Shown: positions 1 through 6,057 of the stretch, piece after piece
Layout: each line of letters opens with the position of its first letter
How positions within the stretch are numbered: the stretch's first letter is position 1
Origin: Rubrobacter sp.
GTDB taxonomy: Bacteria; Actinomycetota; Rubrobacteria; Rubrobacterales; Rubrobacteraceae
Reading direction: 5' to 3'
Length of the DNA: 6,103 bases
Assembly (NCBI GenBank): GCA_016781725.1
Contig: JADDPU010000297.1
Span: 1-6,103 of the forward strand
The notes under the pieces: model-generated
Seen by the model: only the letters and a program-made list of their open reading frames with translations
Told to the model about the DNA's origin: nothing
Databases searched by the model: none
Made by a program: the position numbers and the translations under genes

Positions 1-813
1 AGCGACTGGCGCGACGAGTGGCGAGAGAAGAACCGGGAGAGTTGGGACGAGCGCGTGCCGATCCACGCCTCCGGTGAGTTCTACGACGTAGCCTCCTTCA
101 AGGCCGGGGCCGAGCGCCTGCAACCTTTCGAGATAGACGAGGTCGGCGACGTCTCGGGCAAGGACCTGTTGCACCTCCAGTGCCACTTCGGGATCGACAC
201 CTTGAGCTGGGCCCGCCGCGGCGCCCGCGTCGCCGGCCTCGACTTCTCGGCCCCTGCCGTCGAGACGGCCAGCTCCCTGGCCTCGGAGCTCGGGCTTGAG
301 GCCACTTTCGTCCAATCTGACGTCTACGAGGCCGTCCGGGCCCTCGAAGGCCGGAGCTTCGACGTGGTCTACACCGGCAGGGGCGCCCTCAACTGGCTGC
401 CCGACGTGGAGCGGTGGGCCGAGGTCGTAGCCGCCCTGGTGCGTCCAGGAGGGTTCCTCTACCTCACCGAGTTCCACCCCTTCACCGAGGTCTTCGGGGA
501 CGAAGATCTGACGGTGGAGCACGACTACTTCCAGGGGGAGGAGCCGCAGGTGTGGGACGAGCCTGGCACCTACGCGGACTTCGAGGCCGAGACGCAACAC
601 AACCTGACCTACGAGTGGAGGCACCCTCTGGGCGAGGTGGTGAGCGCGGTAATCTCCGCCGGCCTCACCGTCGAGCTGCTCCACGAGCACGACTACACCA
701 TGTTCCCCCGGTGGCCGTTCCTCGAGAAGTCCGGGTTCGACACCTACCGTCCCCCCGAGGGCACGCCGAGGATCCCGCTCATGTACTCGCTGCGGGCGCG
801 CAAGAAAGCGTAG
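1..813 (+). CDS. Class I SAM-dependent methyltransferase, 5' end outside the window
   Basis: The enzyme transfers a methyl group from S-adenosylmethionine; the acceptor cannot be read from the sequence. The frame is open from base 1, and its first in-window residues (NRESWDERVPIHA) match the usual N-terminus of this methyltransferase group. The GTG at 55 is therefore probably internal, and the true start lies left of the window. Numbering from base 1, motif I is LLHLQCHFGIDTLSWA (about 56-71), an HLQCHFG variant of the glycine loop seen in this subgroup. The acidic residue that binds the adenosine ribose is in AGLDFS (about 81), an adenine-contact acid is in VQSDVYE (about 107), and the LVRPGGFLYL strand-turn follows at about 147-156. 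It ends with TAG at 811-813 and converges on the sortase gene. The family assignment is secure; the substrate is unknown. Confidence 0.9.
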   Translation, partial: SDWRDEWREKNRESWDERVPIHASGEFYDVASFKAGAERLQPFEIDEVGDVSGKDLLHLQCHFGIDTLSWARRGARVAGLDFSAPAVETASSLASELGLEATFVQSDVYEAVRALEGRSFDVVYTGRGALNWLPDVERWAEVVAALVRPGGFLYLTEFHPFTEVFGDEDLTVEHDYFQGEEPQVWDEPGTYADFEAETQHNLTYEWRHPLGEVVSAVISAGLTVELLHEHDYTMFPRWPFLEKSGFDTYRPPEGTPRIPLMYSLRARKKA

Positions 814-828
814 GCGCGGCGCCCCTAC
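810..828. terminator. Short inverted repeat between convergent genes, possible shared terminator
   Basis: GTAGG (810-814) and CCTAC (824-828) form a 5-bp stem around a 9-nt GC-rich loop. The stop codon of the methyltransferase (811-813) lies in one arm and that of the sortase (827-825) in the other. There is no T-tract on either side, so this would be a weak or factor-dependent terminator at best. The symmetry arises partly because both genes end in TAG. Confidence 0.25.
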
Positions 829-1472
829 CGGTCGGCGGCGCTGGCCTGCCGCTGCGGGGCCGGCAAGGTCTTTGCGAGCTCGGCGCGTACGATCAGGCGC
901 TCCGCGTAGTCGGGGAGCGTGCAGGTCTGGAGGCTTACAATGTTCCTACCAGGGATCACCTCCTTGACGTAGCCGTCGTTGGGCCCTACCACCAGGCGGT
1001 CGAAGACCCTGTAGATGTACCTCCGGCCCTCGGAGTCCGTCAGCACGACCCTCTGCCCCCTCCTAAGCTCGTTGAGGTCCCAGAAGACGAGAAAGCTCCT
1101 CGTGCGCGGGTAGCCGAGGCGGTGGCCCGCGATGTACACGTTGGCCTCTCTCTGCCAGGGATACCCGGTGCCCTCGACGTGGAGCGTCCCGTCGTGGAGC
1201 GCCGCCTCGTTGCTCGCGGGCGCGTTGTAGACCGGGACGTCCCTGACCCGCTTCATGCTCGGGACTGTCAGCTTCATGGTGGTGCTCTTCGGCGCCGCGG
1301 AGTATTCCTCGGCTTTCTGGACGTCGGCGAAGACGACCCCGACCGAGGCCAGAACCAGGGCCAGCCCTACCAGCACGAGCAGACCGCGGTTCGGGCGCCA
1401 CTTCTTCGACCTGCGGTAGTAGCGCGTCCTTCTGTTCTCGCGGGTCCAGGATCCGTAAGGCCTCGTTCTCAC
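825..1472 (-). CDS. Sortase (class E-like), membrane-anchored cysteine transpeptidase
   Basis: Sortases cleave a C-terminal sorting motif of secreted proteins and join them to cell-wall peptidoglycan or to pilin subunits. From the GTG at 1472 the protein has 215 residues. It has a basic cytoplasmic N-terminus (about 1-30, many R/K), one membrane segment (about 31-49) and an extracytoplasmic sortase barrel. The catalytic set is visible: His117 in NVYIAGHR, Cys184 in SLQTCTLP and Arg192 in ERLIVRAEL. Frame-open TTG and GTG codons extend upstream to 1523. I prefer 1472 because it lies 8 nt downstream of a TATCAT -10-like box, as expected for a leaderless message, and because it avoids an odd W/C-rich extension. 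The class is inferred only from actinobacterial style and the TCTLP active-site context. No protein with an LPXTG- or LAXTG-type tail is encoded in the window, so its substrate is elsewhere. Confidence 0.88.
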   Translation of the reverse strand: MRTRPYGSWTRENRRTRYYRRSKKWRPNRGLLVLVGLALVLASVGVVFADVQKAEEYSAAPKSTTMKLTVPSMKRVRDVPVYNAPASNEAALHDGTLHVEGTGYPWQREANVYIAGHRLGYPRTRSFLVFWDLNELRRGQRVVLTDSEGRRYIYRVFDRLVVGPNDGYVKEVIPGRNIVSLQTCTLPDYAERLIVRAELAKTLPAPQRQASAADR

Positions 1473-1480
1473 AGAGAAAC

Positions 1481-1508
1481 ATGATACAGCCCACACCCAA
1501 CAAAACAA
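1481..1508 (-). promoter_or_regulatory. Candidate promoter of the sortase gene
   Basis: On the minus strand, TTGTTT (1508-1503) and TATCAT (1486-1481) are separated by 16 nt. TATCAT matches the TATAAT consensus at five of six positions, whereas the -35 match is weak. Transcription would begin about 6-9 nt after the -10 box, at or beside the GTG at 1472. That fits a leaderless transcript, which is common in actinobacteria. No Shine-Dalgarno lies in front of this GTG. Confidence 0.4.
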
Positions 1509-1514
1509 CACGGG

Positions 1515-1533
1515 CGTTAACAACCGTTCACAA
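1515..1533. repeat. Two 9-nt direct repeats with 10-nt period upstream of the sortase promoter
   Basis: On the plus strand, CGTTAACAA (1515-1523) is followed by CGTTCACAA (1525-1533). They differ at one base and are exactly one helical turn apart. They sit just upstream of the candidate sortase -35 box, in a locally AT-richer gap between the dppC stop and the sortase start. This could be a binding site for a regulator contacting one DNA face; the function is inferred only from position and spacing. Confidence 0.35.
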
Positions 1534-1551
1534 GGCGCGCCGCCCCCGGGG

Positions 1552-2463
1552 CTACCTCCTGCGGCGGGGGTCCAGGGCGTCGCGGAGGCCGTCCCCTATA
1601 AAGTTGACGGCGAGGACCGAGAGGGCGATGGCGATGCCGGGGAAAATGATGGCGTGCTGGCCCTGCTGGAAGACGCCGTAGCCGGCGCGGAAGGCGTCGG
1701 TCAGCATGGCGCCCCACTCGGGTGAGGGCGCGCGGGCGCCGAGGCCCAAAAACGAGAGGGCGGCGACGTCGAGGATGGCGGTGGCCAGGGTGAGGGTGGC
1801 CTGCACAATCAGGGGGGCCATGCTGTTGGGGAGGACGCCTGAGAGGATGATCTGGGCGTTGCCGGCGCCCAGAGCCCGCTCGGCCTCGATGTAGTCGCGC
1901 TCCCTGACGGAGATGACCGAGGAGCGCACGACCCTGGCTATCTGCGGGACGAACACTATGCCGATGGCCAGCATCGCGTTCGCCAGGCTCGGCCCGAGGA
2001 TGGAGACTATGACGATGGCGAGCAGGATGCTCGGGAAGGCAAGAAGGATGTCCATAAGCCGCATCAGGATCGAGTCGGCCCAGCCGCCGAAGAACCCGGC
2101 CACGAGCCCTACGAGGGTGCCGAGGGCCGTCGCTATCCCGACCGCCGCGAGCCCCGCGGTAAGCGAGATCCTGGCGCCGTAGATCACGCGCGAGAGGATG
2201 TCCCGCCCGAGCTCGTCCTGGCCCATGAGGTGCTCCCTGCTAGGACCTGCGAACTTGTTGACCAGGTCCTGCTGCAGCGGGTCGTACGGGGCTATCAGGG
2301 GTGCGAAGACGGCCATCAGGATAAAGAGGCTTATGACGGCCGTGCCGAAGACCGCGAGGCGGTTGGAGAAGAAGACCCTGAGGAAGTCCTGCCGGCGGCT
2401 GCGGGTCGCGACGTTCGAGGGGCCCCCGGCGGCCGCGTCTTGCTGGACCCGCGTTTCGGCCAC
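1552..2463 (-). CDS. dppC: Peptide-type ABC importer, permease subunit DppC/OppC family
   Basis: This is one of the two membrane subunits forming the channel of a dipeptide/oligopeptide-type ABC importer. The 303 residues match the family's usual length. The N-terminal OppC_N region (about 20-60) contains the first membrane segment and ends in APLIAPYDP. It is followed by the family signature HLMGQDELGRDILSRVIYG (about 78-96), several membrane helices, the EAA loop that docks the ATPase (YIEAERALGAG, about 191-201), LGLGARAPSPEWGAML (about 239-254) and the C-terminal NFIGDGLRDALDPR. It starts with GTG at 2463, only 4 nt after the dppB stop, which implies translation coupling; an AGGG lies just upstream. 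No ATPase gene follows: after the stop come an intergenic gap and the sortase. The family is certain. The symbol reflects similarity to dipeptide systems; the real solute could be another peptide-like or nickel-type compound. Confidence 0.93.
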   Translation of the reverse strand: MAETRVQQDAAAGGPSNVATRSRRQDFLRVFFSNRLAVFGTAVISLFILMAVFAPLIAPYDPLQQDLVNKFAGPSREHLMGQDELGRDILSRVIYGARISLTAGLAAVGIATALGTLVGLVAGFFGGWADSILMRLMDILLAFPSILLAIVIVSILGPSLANAMLAIGIVFVPQIARVVRSSVISVRERDYIEAERALGAGNAQIILSGVLPNSMAPLIVQATLTLATAILDVAALSFLGLGARAPSPEWGAMLTDAFRAGYGVFQQGQHAIIFPGIAIALSVLAVNFIGDGLRDALDPRRRR

Positions 2464-2467
2464 AGCC

Positions 2468-3469
2468 CTAGTACCTCACCCTCGGATCGAAGATCGCGTA
2501 CAGGACGTCCACCAGCAGGTTCACAAGGACGAAGAGCGCGGCCCCGTAGAGGACTACGCCCTGGATCCCCGCGTAGTCGCGGCGGTTGATGGAGTCGTAG
2601 GCGAACTGGCCGACCCCGGGCCAGGAGAAGATCGTCTCGGTTATCACGGCCCCGCCCATGAGCAGGCCGACCTGTAGCCCTATAACCGTCACGGTCGGCA
2701 GCATGGCGTTGCGCAGGGCGTGCTTGAAGATCACCCGCCAGGGGGCTACCCCCTTGGCCCTGGCCGTGCGCACGTAATCCTCGTTCATGACCTCGAGCAT
2801 GCTCGAGCGGGTCATGCGCGTCACGACCGCCATCGGGATCGTCCCGAGGGCGATGGCGGGCATGATGAGGTGCAGCAGGCCGTCCCAGAAACCCGCGAAG
2901 TTCAAAGTGAGCAGCGAGTCGACGAGGACCAGCCCGGTAAAGGCGGTGATCGTGGTCTCGGTCCCAAGGCGGCCTGGGAACGGCAACCACCCCAAATTCA
3001 CGAAGAAGACCACTATCAGGATCATCGCGAGCCAGAAGATGGGCATGCTTATCCCCGTGAGGGCCAGAACCGAGGTGGCCTTGTCGAGCAGCGAGTACTG
3101 CTTGACCGCCGAGATCACGCCTACCGGCACCCCGACGAGCACCGCTACCAGCATCGCGAACGCCGTGAGCTCCAGCGTCGCGGGCAACCGCTCGAGGAGC
3201 TCCGTGGTTACGGGCCGGCCCGTGACCACGGAATCCCCGAGGTCCCCCCTGACCGCGTCGAAGAGGAAGAGCCCGTACTGGACGATGACGGGCTTGTCGA
3301 GGCCCATGTTCTCCCTGACCTGGGCTACCTGCTCCTGGGTCGCCTGCTGGCCCAGGAGTATCTGGGCGGGGTCGCCGGGGATGGCGCGCACCATAAAGAA
3401 CACCACGAAAGAGACCCCGAGCAGCACCGGGATGATCTGCAATACCCTGCGCCCAACGAACTCTATCAG
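2468..3469 (-). CDS. dppB: Peptide-type ABC importer, permease subunit DppB/OppB family
   Basis: This is the partner membrane subunit of the importer. The frame contains IPVLLGVSFVVFFMVRAIPGD in the first helix and periplasmic turn, GRPVTTELLERLPATLEL before the permease domain, the EAA-type ATPase-docking loop DYVRTARAKGV (about 231-241 of 333) and the C-terminal FSWPGVGQFAYDSI and FDPRVRY. A TTG at 3442 is in frame but starts inside the first helix and loses the basic residues that normally precede it. Reading upstream gives IEFVGRRVLQIIPVLLGVS, the normal family N-terminus. An AGGAGG (3483-3478) sits 8 nt before a CTG at 3469, with no ATG, GTG or TTG in between, so CTG is the probable start and the protein has 333 residues. 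The frame is closed by a TGA shortly upstream. The gene carries two strong inverted repeats, listed separately. Confidence 0.92.
   Translation of the reverse strand: MIEFVGRRVLQIIPVLLGVSFVVFFMVRAIPGDPAQILLGQQATQEQVAQVRENMGLDKPVIVQYGLFLFDAVRGDLGDSVVTGRPVTTELLERLPATLELTAFAMLVAVLVGVPVGVISAVKQYSLLDKATSVLALTGISMPIFWLAMILIVVFFVNLGWLPFPGRLGTETTITAFTGLVLVDSLLTLNFAGFWDGLLHLIMPAIALGTIPMAVVTRMTRSSMLEVMNEDYVRTARAKGVAPWRVIFKHALRNAMLPTVTVIGLQVGLLMGGAVITETIFSWPGVGQFAYDSINRRDYAGIQGVVLYGAALFVLVNLLVDVLYAIFDPRVRY
2786..2816. repeat. Inverted repeat inside dppB (16-nt perfect palindrome with outer arms)
   Basis: CTCGAGCATGCTCGAG (2792-2807) is a perfect palindrome. CATGAC (2786-2791) and GTCATG (2811-2816) extend it by 6 bp after a 3-nt bulge. 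It encodes the family-conserved TRSSMLEV stretch of DppB, so GC-rich codon choice for SSMLE may be enough to create the core. Confidence 0.6.
3201..3232. repeat. 32-nt near-perfect palindrome inside dppB
   Basis: The arms TCCGTGGTTACGGGCC (3201-3216) and GGCCCGTGACCACGGA (3217-3232) are complementary at 15 of 16 positions; the remaining pair (3209/3224) is T-G. There is no spacer, and the centre is the 8-mer GGCCGGCC. In the dppB frame it encodes SVVTGRPVTTE. The plus strand, read in the aligned antisense frame, gives the same eleven residues. In RNA it could fold into a hairpin of about 14 bp with a 4-nt loop. A role is not known. Confidence 0.8.
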
Positions 3470-3477
3470 AGCCCGAA

Positions 3478-3483
3478 CCTCCT
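3478..3483 (-). promoter_or_regulatory. Ribosome binding site of dppB, decides a CTG start
   Basis: AGGAGG on the minus strand is a full Shine-Dalgarno core. It lies 8 nt before CTG at 3469 and 35 nt before the in-frame TTG at 3442, too far to serve the TTG. It falls in the gap between the dppA stop and dppB. Confidence 0.65.
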
Positions 3484-3497
3484 GGGTCTCTCAGTGG

Positions 3498-3520
3498 TCT
3501 CTTTGGAGGGTCCTCCGAGA
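3498..3520 (-). other. Weak stem-loop in the dppA-dppB gap
   Basis: In the transcript, TCTC-GGAG and CTCC-(AAA)-GAGA can pair around a GACC loop, giving two 4-bp helices with a 3-nt bulge just after the dppA stop. Such structures after binding-protein genes often protect the upstream message and keep permease levels lower. Here the helix is short, so the role is tentative. Confidence 0.25.
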
Positions 3521-3527
3521 ATCCCCT

Positions 3528-5240
3528 CTACGCGCCGCCACCCGTGAGCTCGACGGTGTTGAACGCCTCGCCGCCGGTCGGGCTCGCCTGGTAGCCCTGC
3601 ACGTTCTTCTGGAAGCCAAGAGGCGGCTTGGCGTAGGCGATGGGGACCCAGGGCGCGTCCTCGACCAGCAACTCTTGCGCCCGCAGGTAGACCCGCTCGC
3701 GCTCGCTCTGGTCTATGGTCGTCTGGCCCTTCTGGAGCAGCTTGTCTACCTGGGGGTTCTTGTAGTAGGCGATGTTCAGCGCGTCCGTCTCGGTGGCGCT
3801 CGCGCTGCCCAGGAGCACGTTGAGGAAGTTGTCCGGGTCGCCGTTGTCCCCCGTCCACCCGAGCAGGGCCATGTCGTGGTCGCCCTGGCCGGTCCTCTCG
3901 AGGTACGTGCCCCACTCGTAGGTGACCAGCTTGGCCGTAACCCCCACCTTCTCGAGGTCGGCCTGCATCGCCTGGGCTATGCCCTTGCCGTCAGGCATGT
4001 AGGGGCGCGGTATCGGCATGTACCAGAGATCGGTCTCCAGGTTCTCCTGGCCGGCGTCTTTGAGCAACTGCTTGGCCGCTTCCGGGTCGAACGGGTAGCG
4101 CTCGACGCTCTCGTTCCAGAACGGCACGGTGGGCGGCATGTAGGTCGTGGCGACCTGCCCGGTATCCCCGAAGAAGGCCTCGACGATCTTGTCCATGTCT
4201 ATGGCCTGGTAGATGGCCCGCCGCACGTTCACGTCGTCAAAGGGCTTTTTCTGGGTGTTCATCGCCAGATACCCTATGGTGAGCGGCGGCCTGAACTCGA
4301 CCTTGAGCCCCGAGTCCCTGACCGAGGGGACGTCCTCTGGGGTGAGGCCGTCCGCCGCGGAGAGCTCCCCACCGGTCAACGCGGCCACCCTCGAAGTGTT
4401 GTCCGGGATGGCGCGTATGACCACCTTGTCTACCTTCGGGCCGCCCCCGCCCTGGCTCGCGGGCAGATCCGAGCCCCACCAGTCCTCGTTGGCCTCGAGC
4501 TCGACCGTCGAGCCCCTGTTCCACGCCACGAACTTGAAGGGTCCCGACCCGACCGGTTCCTGCCAGAAGTCCTCGACGTTCGCCTTTATCGCCTTGGGAG
4601 AGCCGATGGCGAACGGGCTCATGGCGATGTTCTTGAGGAAGGGGCCCTGGGGCTGCTTGAGCGTGAAGCGCACCGTGTACTCGTCGACGACCTCGACGTC
4701 TGTGATGATGGAGTCGCCGTCGAAGCCCCCGAACTGGCCCACGTAGTAGGCGAAGCTCTCGCTCTGGCCGCCGCCGCCCTTGTGGTAGGGGTTCTTGGAG
4801 TCGCGCCAGCGGTCGAAGTTGAACTTGACGGCCTCGGCGTCGAAGGGGGCGCCGTCGTGGAACTTCACGCCCTCCCTGAGCTTGAAGGTGTAGGCGCGCC
4901 CGCCGTTCTCGGGCTTCGGTATCTCGATCGCGAGCGAGGGCACGAGATCCGTGCTCTCGGGCGCGAAGTCGAGGAGACCGTCGAAGATCTGGCGCGTAAC
5001 CCTGAGCGACTCGCCGTCCGTGGTGTTGATGGGATCTAGGCTGACCGAGTCGGCCCCGCGCCCGAAGACGAAGGTGTTGCCACCACCCGCGCCCCCACCA
5101 CCCTGGCCTCCGCCCGAGATGGTCTCCCCGCCGCCGCCACACCCGGCCACCCCGAGCAGGGCGGCGCCGGTGAACCCGGCCGCGCTCAACCTGAGGAAGT
5201 GCCTGCGGCTTATCGTGCGTGTCTGCTGTATCCCTGCCAA
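3528..5240 (-). CDS. dppA: Peptide-type ABC importer, extracytoplasmic binding lipoprotein (family 5, DppA-like)
   Basis: This is the substrate-capturing subunit of the importer, anchored outside the membrane. From TTG at 5240 the protein has 570 residues. It carries a Tat-type motif SRRHFLRLS (about 11-19), a hydrophobic stretch and a lipobox VAGC with Cys34 as the predicted lipidated residue, then a flexible Gly-rich linker (about 35-55). The family 5 solute-binding domain follows, with FKLREGVKFHDGAPF (about 119-133), GSGPFKF (about 231-237), LAMNTQKKPFDDVNVRRAI (about 325-343) and LGWTGDNGDPDNF (about 460-472), the last closely resembling dipeptide-binding DppA. An in-frame GTG at 5297 would add 19 residues. 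I prefer TTG because AAAGGGG lies 5 nt before it and because it gives a normal short n-region. It is the first gene of the operon; dppB follows after about 58 nt. The actual ligand is unproven. Confidence 0.92.
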   Translation of the reverse strand: MAGIQQTRTISRRHFLRLSAAGFTGAALLGVAGCGGGGETISGGGQGGGGAGGGNTFVFGRGADSVSLDPINTTDGESLRVTRQIFDGLLDFAPESTDLVPSLAIEIPKPENGGRAYTFKLREGVKFHDGAPFDAEAVKFNFDRWRDSKNPYHKGGGGQSESFAYYVGQFGGFDGDSIITDVEVVDEYTVRFTLKQPQGPFLKNIAMSPFAIGSPKAIKANVEDFWQEPVGSGPFKFVAWNRGSTVELEANEDWWGSDLPASQGGGGPKVDKVVIRAIPDNTSRVAALTGGELSAADGLTPEDVPSVRDSGLKVEFRPPLTIGYLAMNTQKKPFDDVNVRRAIYQAIDMDKIVEAFFGDTGQVATTYMPPTVPFWNESVERYPFDPEAAKQLLKDAGQENLETDLWYMPIPRPYMPDGKGIAQAMQADLEKVGVTAKLVTYEWGTYLERTGQGDHDMALLGWTGDNGDPDNFLNVLLGSASATETDALNIAYYKNPQVDKLLQKGQTTIDQSERERVYLRAQELLVEDAPWVPIAYAKPPLGFQKNVQGYQASPTGGEAFNTVELTGGGA

Positions 5241-5343
5241 GATAACCCCTTTCGCGATCCTCGCGCTCTTCCCCTTCGATACGAAGCGCTCCTGCACGCG
5301 AACGCGCCGCTGCGCTTAACTTAACACTCCTTTGGAGCCGGCG
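5241..5343 (-). other. Leader region between endonuclease V and dppA
   Basis: About 100 nt separate the nfi stop from the preferred dppA start, and the dppA promoter could lie here or inside nfi. I see no convincing -35/-10 pair; a TAAGTT at about 5321-5316 is the only -10-like string. An AAAGGAG (5334-5328) lacks a suitably placed start codon and sits in a small CTCC-AAA-GGAG hairpin. CTTCG-TAT-CGAAG is a 13-nt inverted repeat near 5276-5288. If translation begins at GTG 5297, part of this region is coding. Confidence 0.3.
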
Positions 5344-6045
5344 CTACAGGAGGCCCGTTGGGCCGCCAGGGTCCTCCCCGCGCCGCAACCTGTTGGCGGC
5401 GTTGTGGGCGTGCCGGGTAGTTTCGGGCAGCCTGTATTTCGTGCAGCACGCGAGCACCATCTCGACCGAACTCGCAAGGTCTATCCCGTTGCCGACCGAG
5501 ACGTAGACCGGGGAGACCCTTTCCCGCGTTCGCACGACCTTCCCTACGACCTCCCCGCGGTGCACGAGGTCCGTGGCGCTCCCCTTCTCCGCCCCCGGCT
5601 CCTCGTAGCCACCCACGAGCCGGCTCTTGGCGCACCCGATGGTCGGGACGTCGACGAACAGCCCCGCGTGGGACGCCAGCCCCATCCGCCGCGGGTGGGC
5701 GAGCCCCTGGGCGTCCAGGATCAGGGCCTCCACGCCCGTCCGGACCTTCTCCAGAGCACCCAAGAGCGACGGTAGCTCCCGGAACGACAAGAGCCCCGGA
5801 ACGTACGGGAACTCCAACGCCGCCTCGAACCCCCGGACCTCGACCACGGAGAGCGCCGGAAACTCGAGCACGACGACCGTGGCGTAAGCCCTCTCCCCCT
5901 GCGTCGAGACGTCGGCCCCGGCCACGCGCCGCACGCCACCGAGGTCCAACGCCGGCCCCGCCACTACCCGCGAAGAGAGCTCGTCTTGCAACCGCCGGGC
6001 CTCGCCAGGCGACAGGTCGAACCCGTGTAGCCTCTCGACCTTCAT
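5344..6045 (-). CDS. nfi: Endonuclease V (deoxyinosine 3' endonuclease)
   Basis: The enzyme acts in repair of deaminated bases: it nicks DNA at the second phosphodiester bond 3' of deoxyinosine, using Mg2+. The 233 residues match the family length. The conserved set is complete: Asp45 in AGADVS, Tyr81 and Glu90 in PYVPGLLSFRE, Asp111 in LILDAQG, His117 in AHPRRMGLASHAG, and Lys140 in PTIGCAKSRL. These line up within one or two residues of the known Thermotoga maritima catalytic and strand-wedge positions. The ATG at 6045 is a natural family start, although only a weak GGG lies before it. A TAACGT 6 nt upstream could make the message leaderless. It runs in the same direction as the importer operon, but no functional link is evident. 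The C-terminal residues after about 215 are a poorly conserved Gly/Arg/Pro tail. Confidence 0.95.
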   Translation of the reverse strand: MKVERLHGFDLSPGEARRLQDELSSRVVAGPALDLGGVRRVAGADVSTQGERAYATVVVLEFPALSVVEVRGFEAALEFPYVPGLLSFRELPSLLGALEKVRTGVEALILDAQGLAHPRRMGLASHAGLFVDVPTIGCAKSRLVGGYEEPGAEKGSATDLVHRGEVVGKVVRTRERVSPVYVSVGNGIDLASSVEMVLACCTKYRLPETTRHAHNAANRLRRGEDPGGPTGLL

Positions 6046-6051
6046 CCCAAC

Positions 6052-6057
6052 ACGTTA
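6052..6057 (-). promoter_or_regulatory. Possible -10 box of nfi
   Basis: TAACGT on the minus strand fits the TANNNT pattern and ends 6 nt before the ATG, a spacing that would give a leaderless transcript. The best -35-like string, TTGCCG (6077-6072), leaves a spacer of only 14 nt, so support is weak. The remaining upstream bases to the window edge show nothing else. Confidence 0.22.

Noticed and set aside
845..868. Hairpin at the 3' end of the sortase coding region (TGCCG/CGGCA with a 9-nt loop)
   Set aside because: It lies inside the coding sequence, has no T-tract, and short GC stems are common at this base composition.
414..1484. A 356-codon plus-strand frame overlapping the methyltransferase and running antisense to the sortase
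   Set aside because: It is an Arg/Gly/Pro-rich shadow with no domain, and both genes it covers have clear motifs.
1473..1523. A longer sortase beginning at TTG 1523
   Set aside because: The added residues are W/C-rich, no ribosome binding site is well placed, and the region holds promoter-like sequence.
4499..4513. GCTCGA-CCG-TCGAGC inverted repeat in dppA
   Set aside because: A 6-bp stem is expected several times by chance in a sequence this GC-rich, and nothing links it to a function.
2787..5039. A 750-codon open frame on the plus strand, antisense to dppB and dppA
   Set aside because: It lies opposite two well-recognised genes. Its product is low-complexity and rich in V/R/L/E, with no recognisable domain. 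Long antisense frames are expected when high-GC codon bias removes stops.
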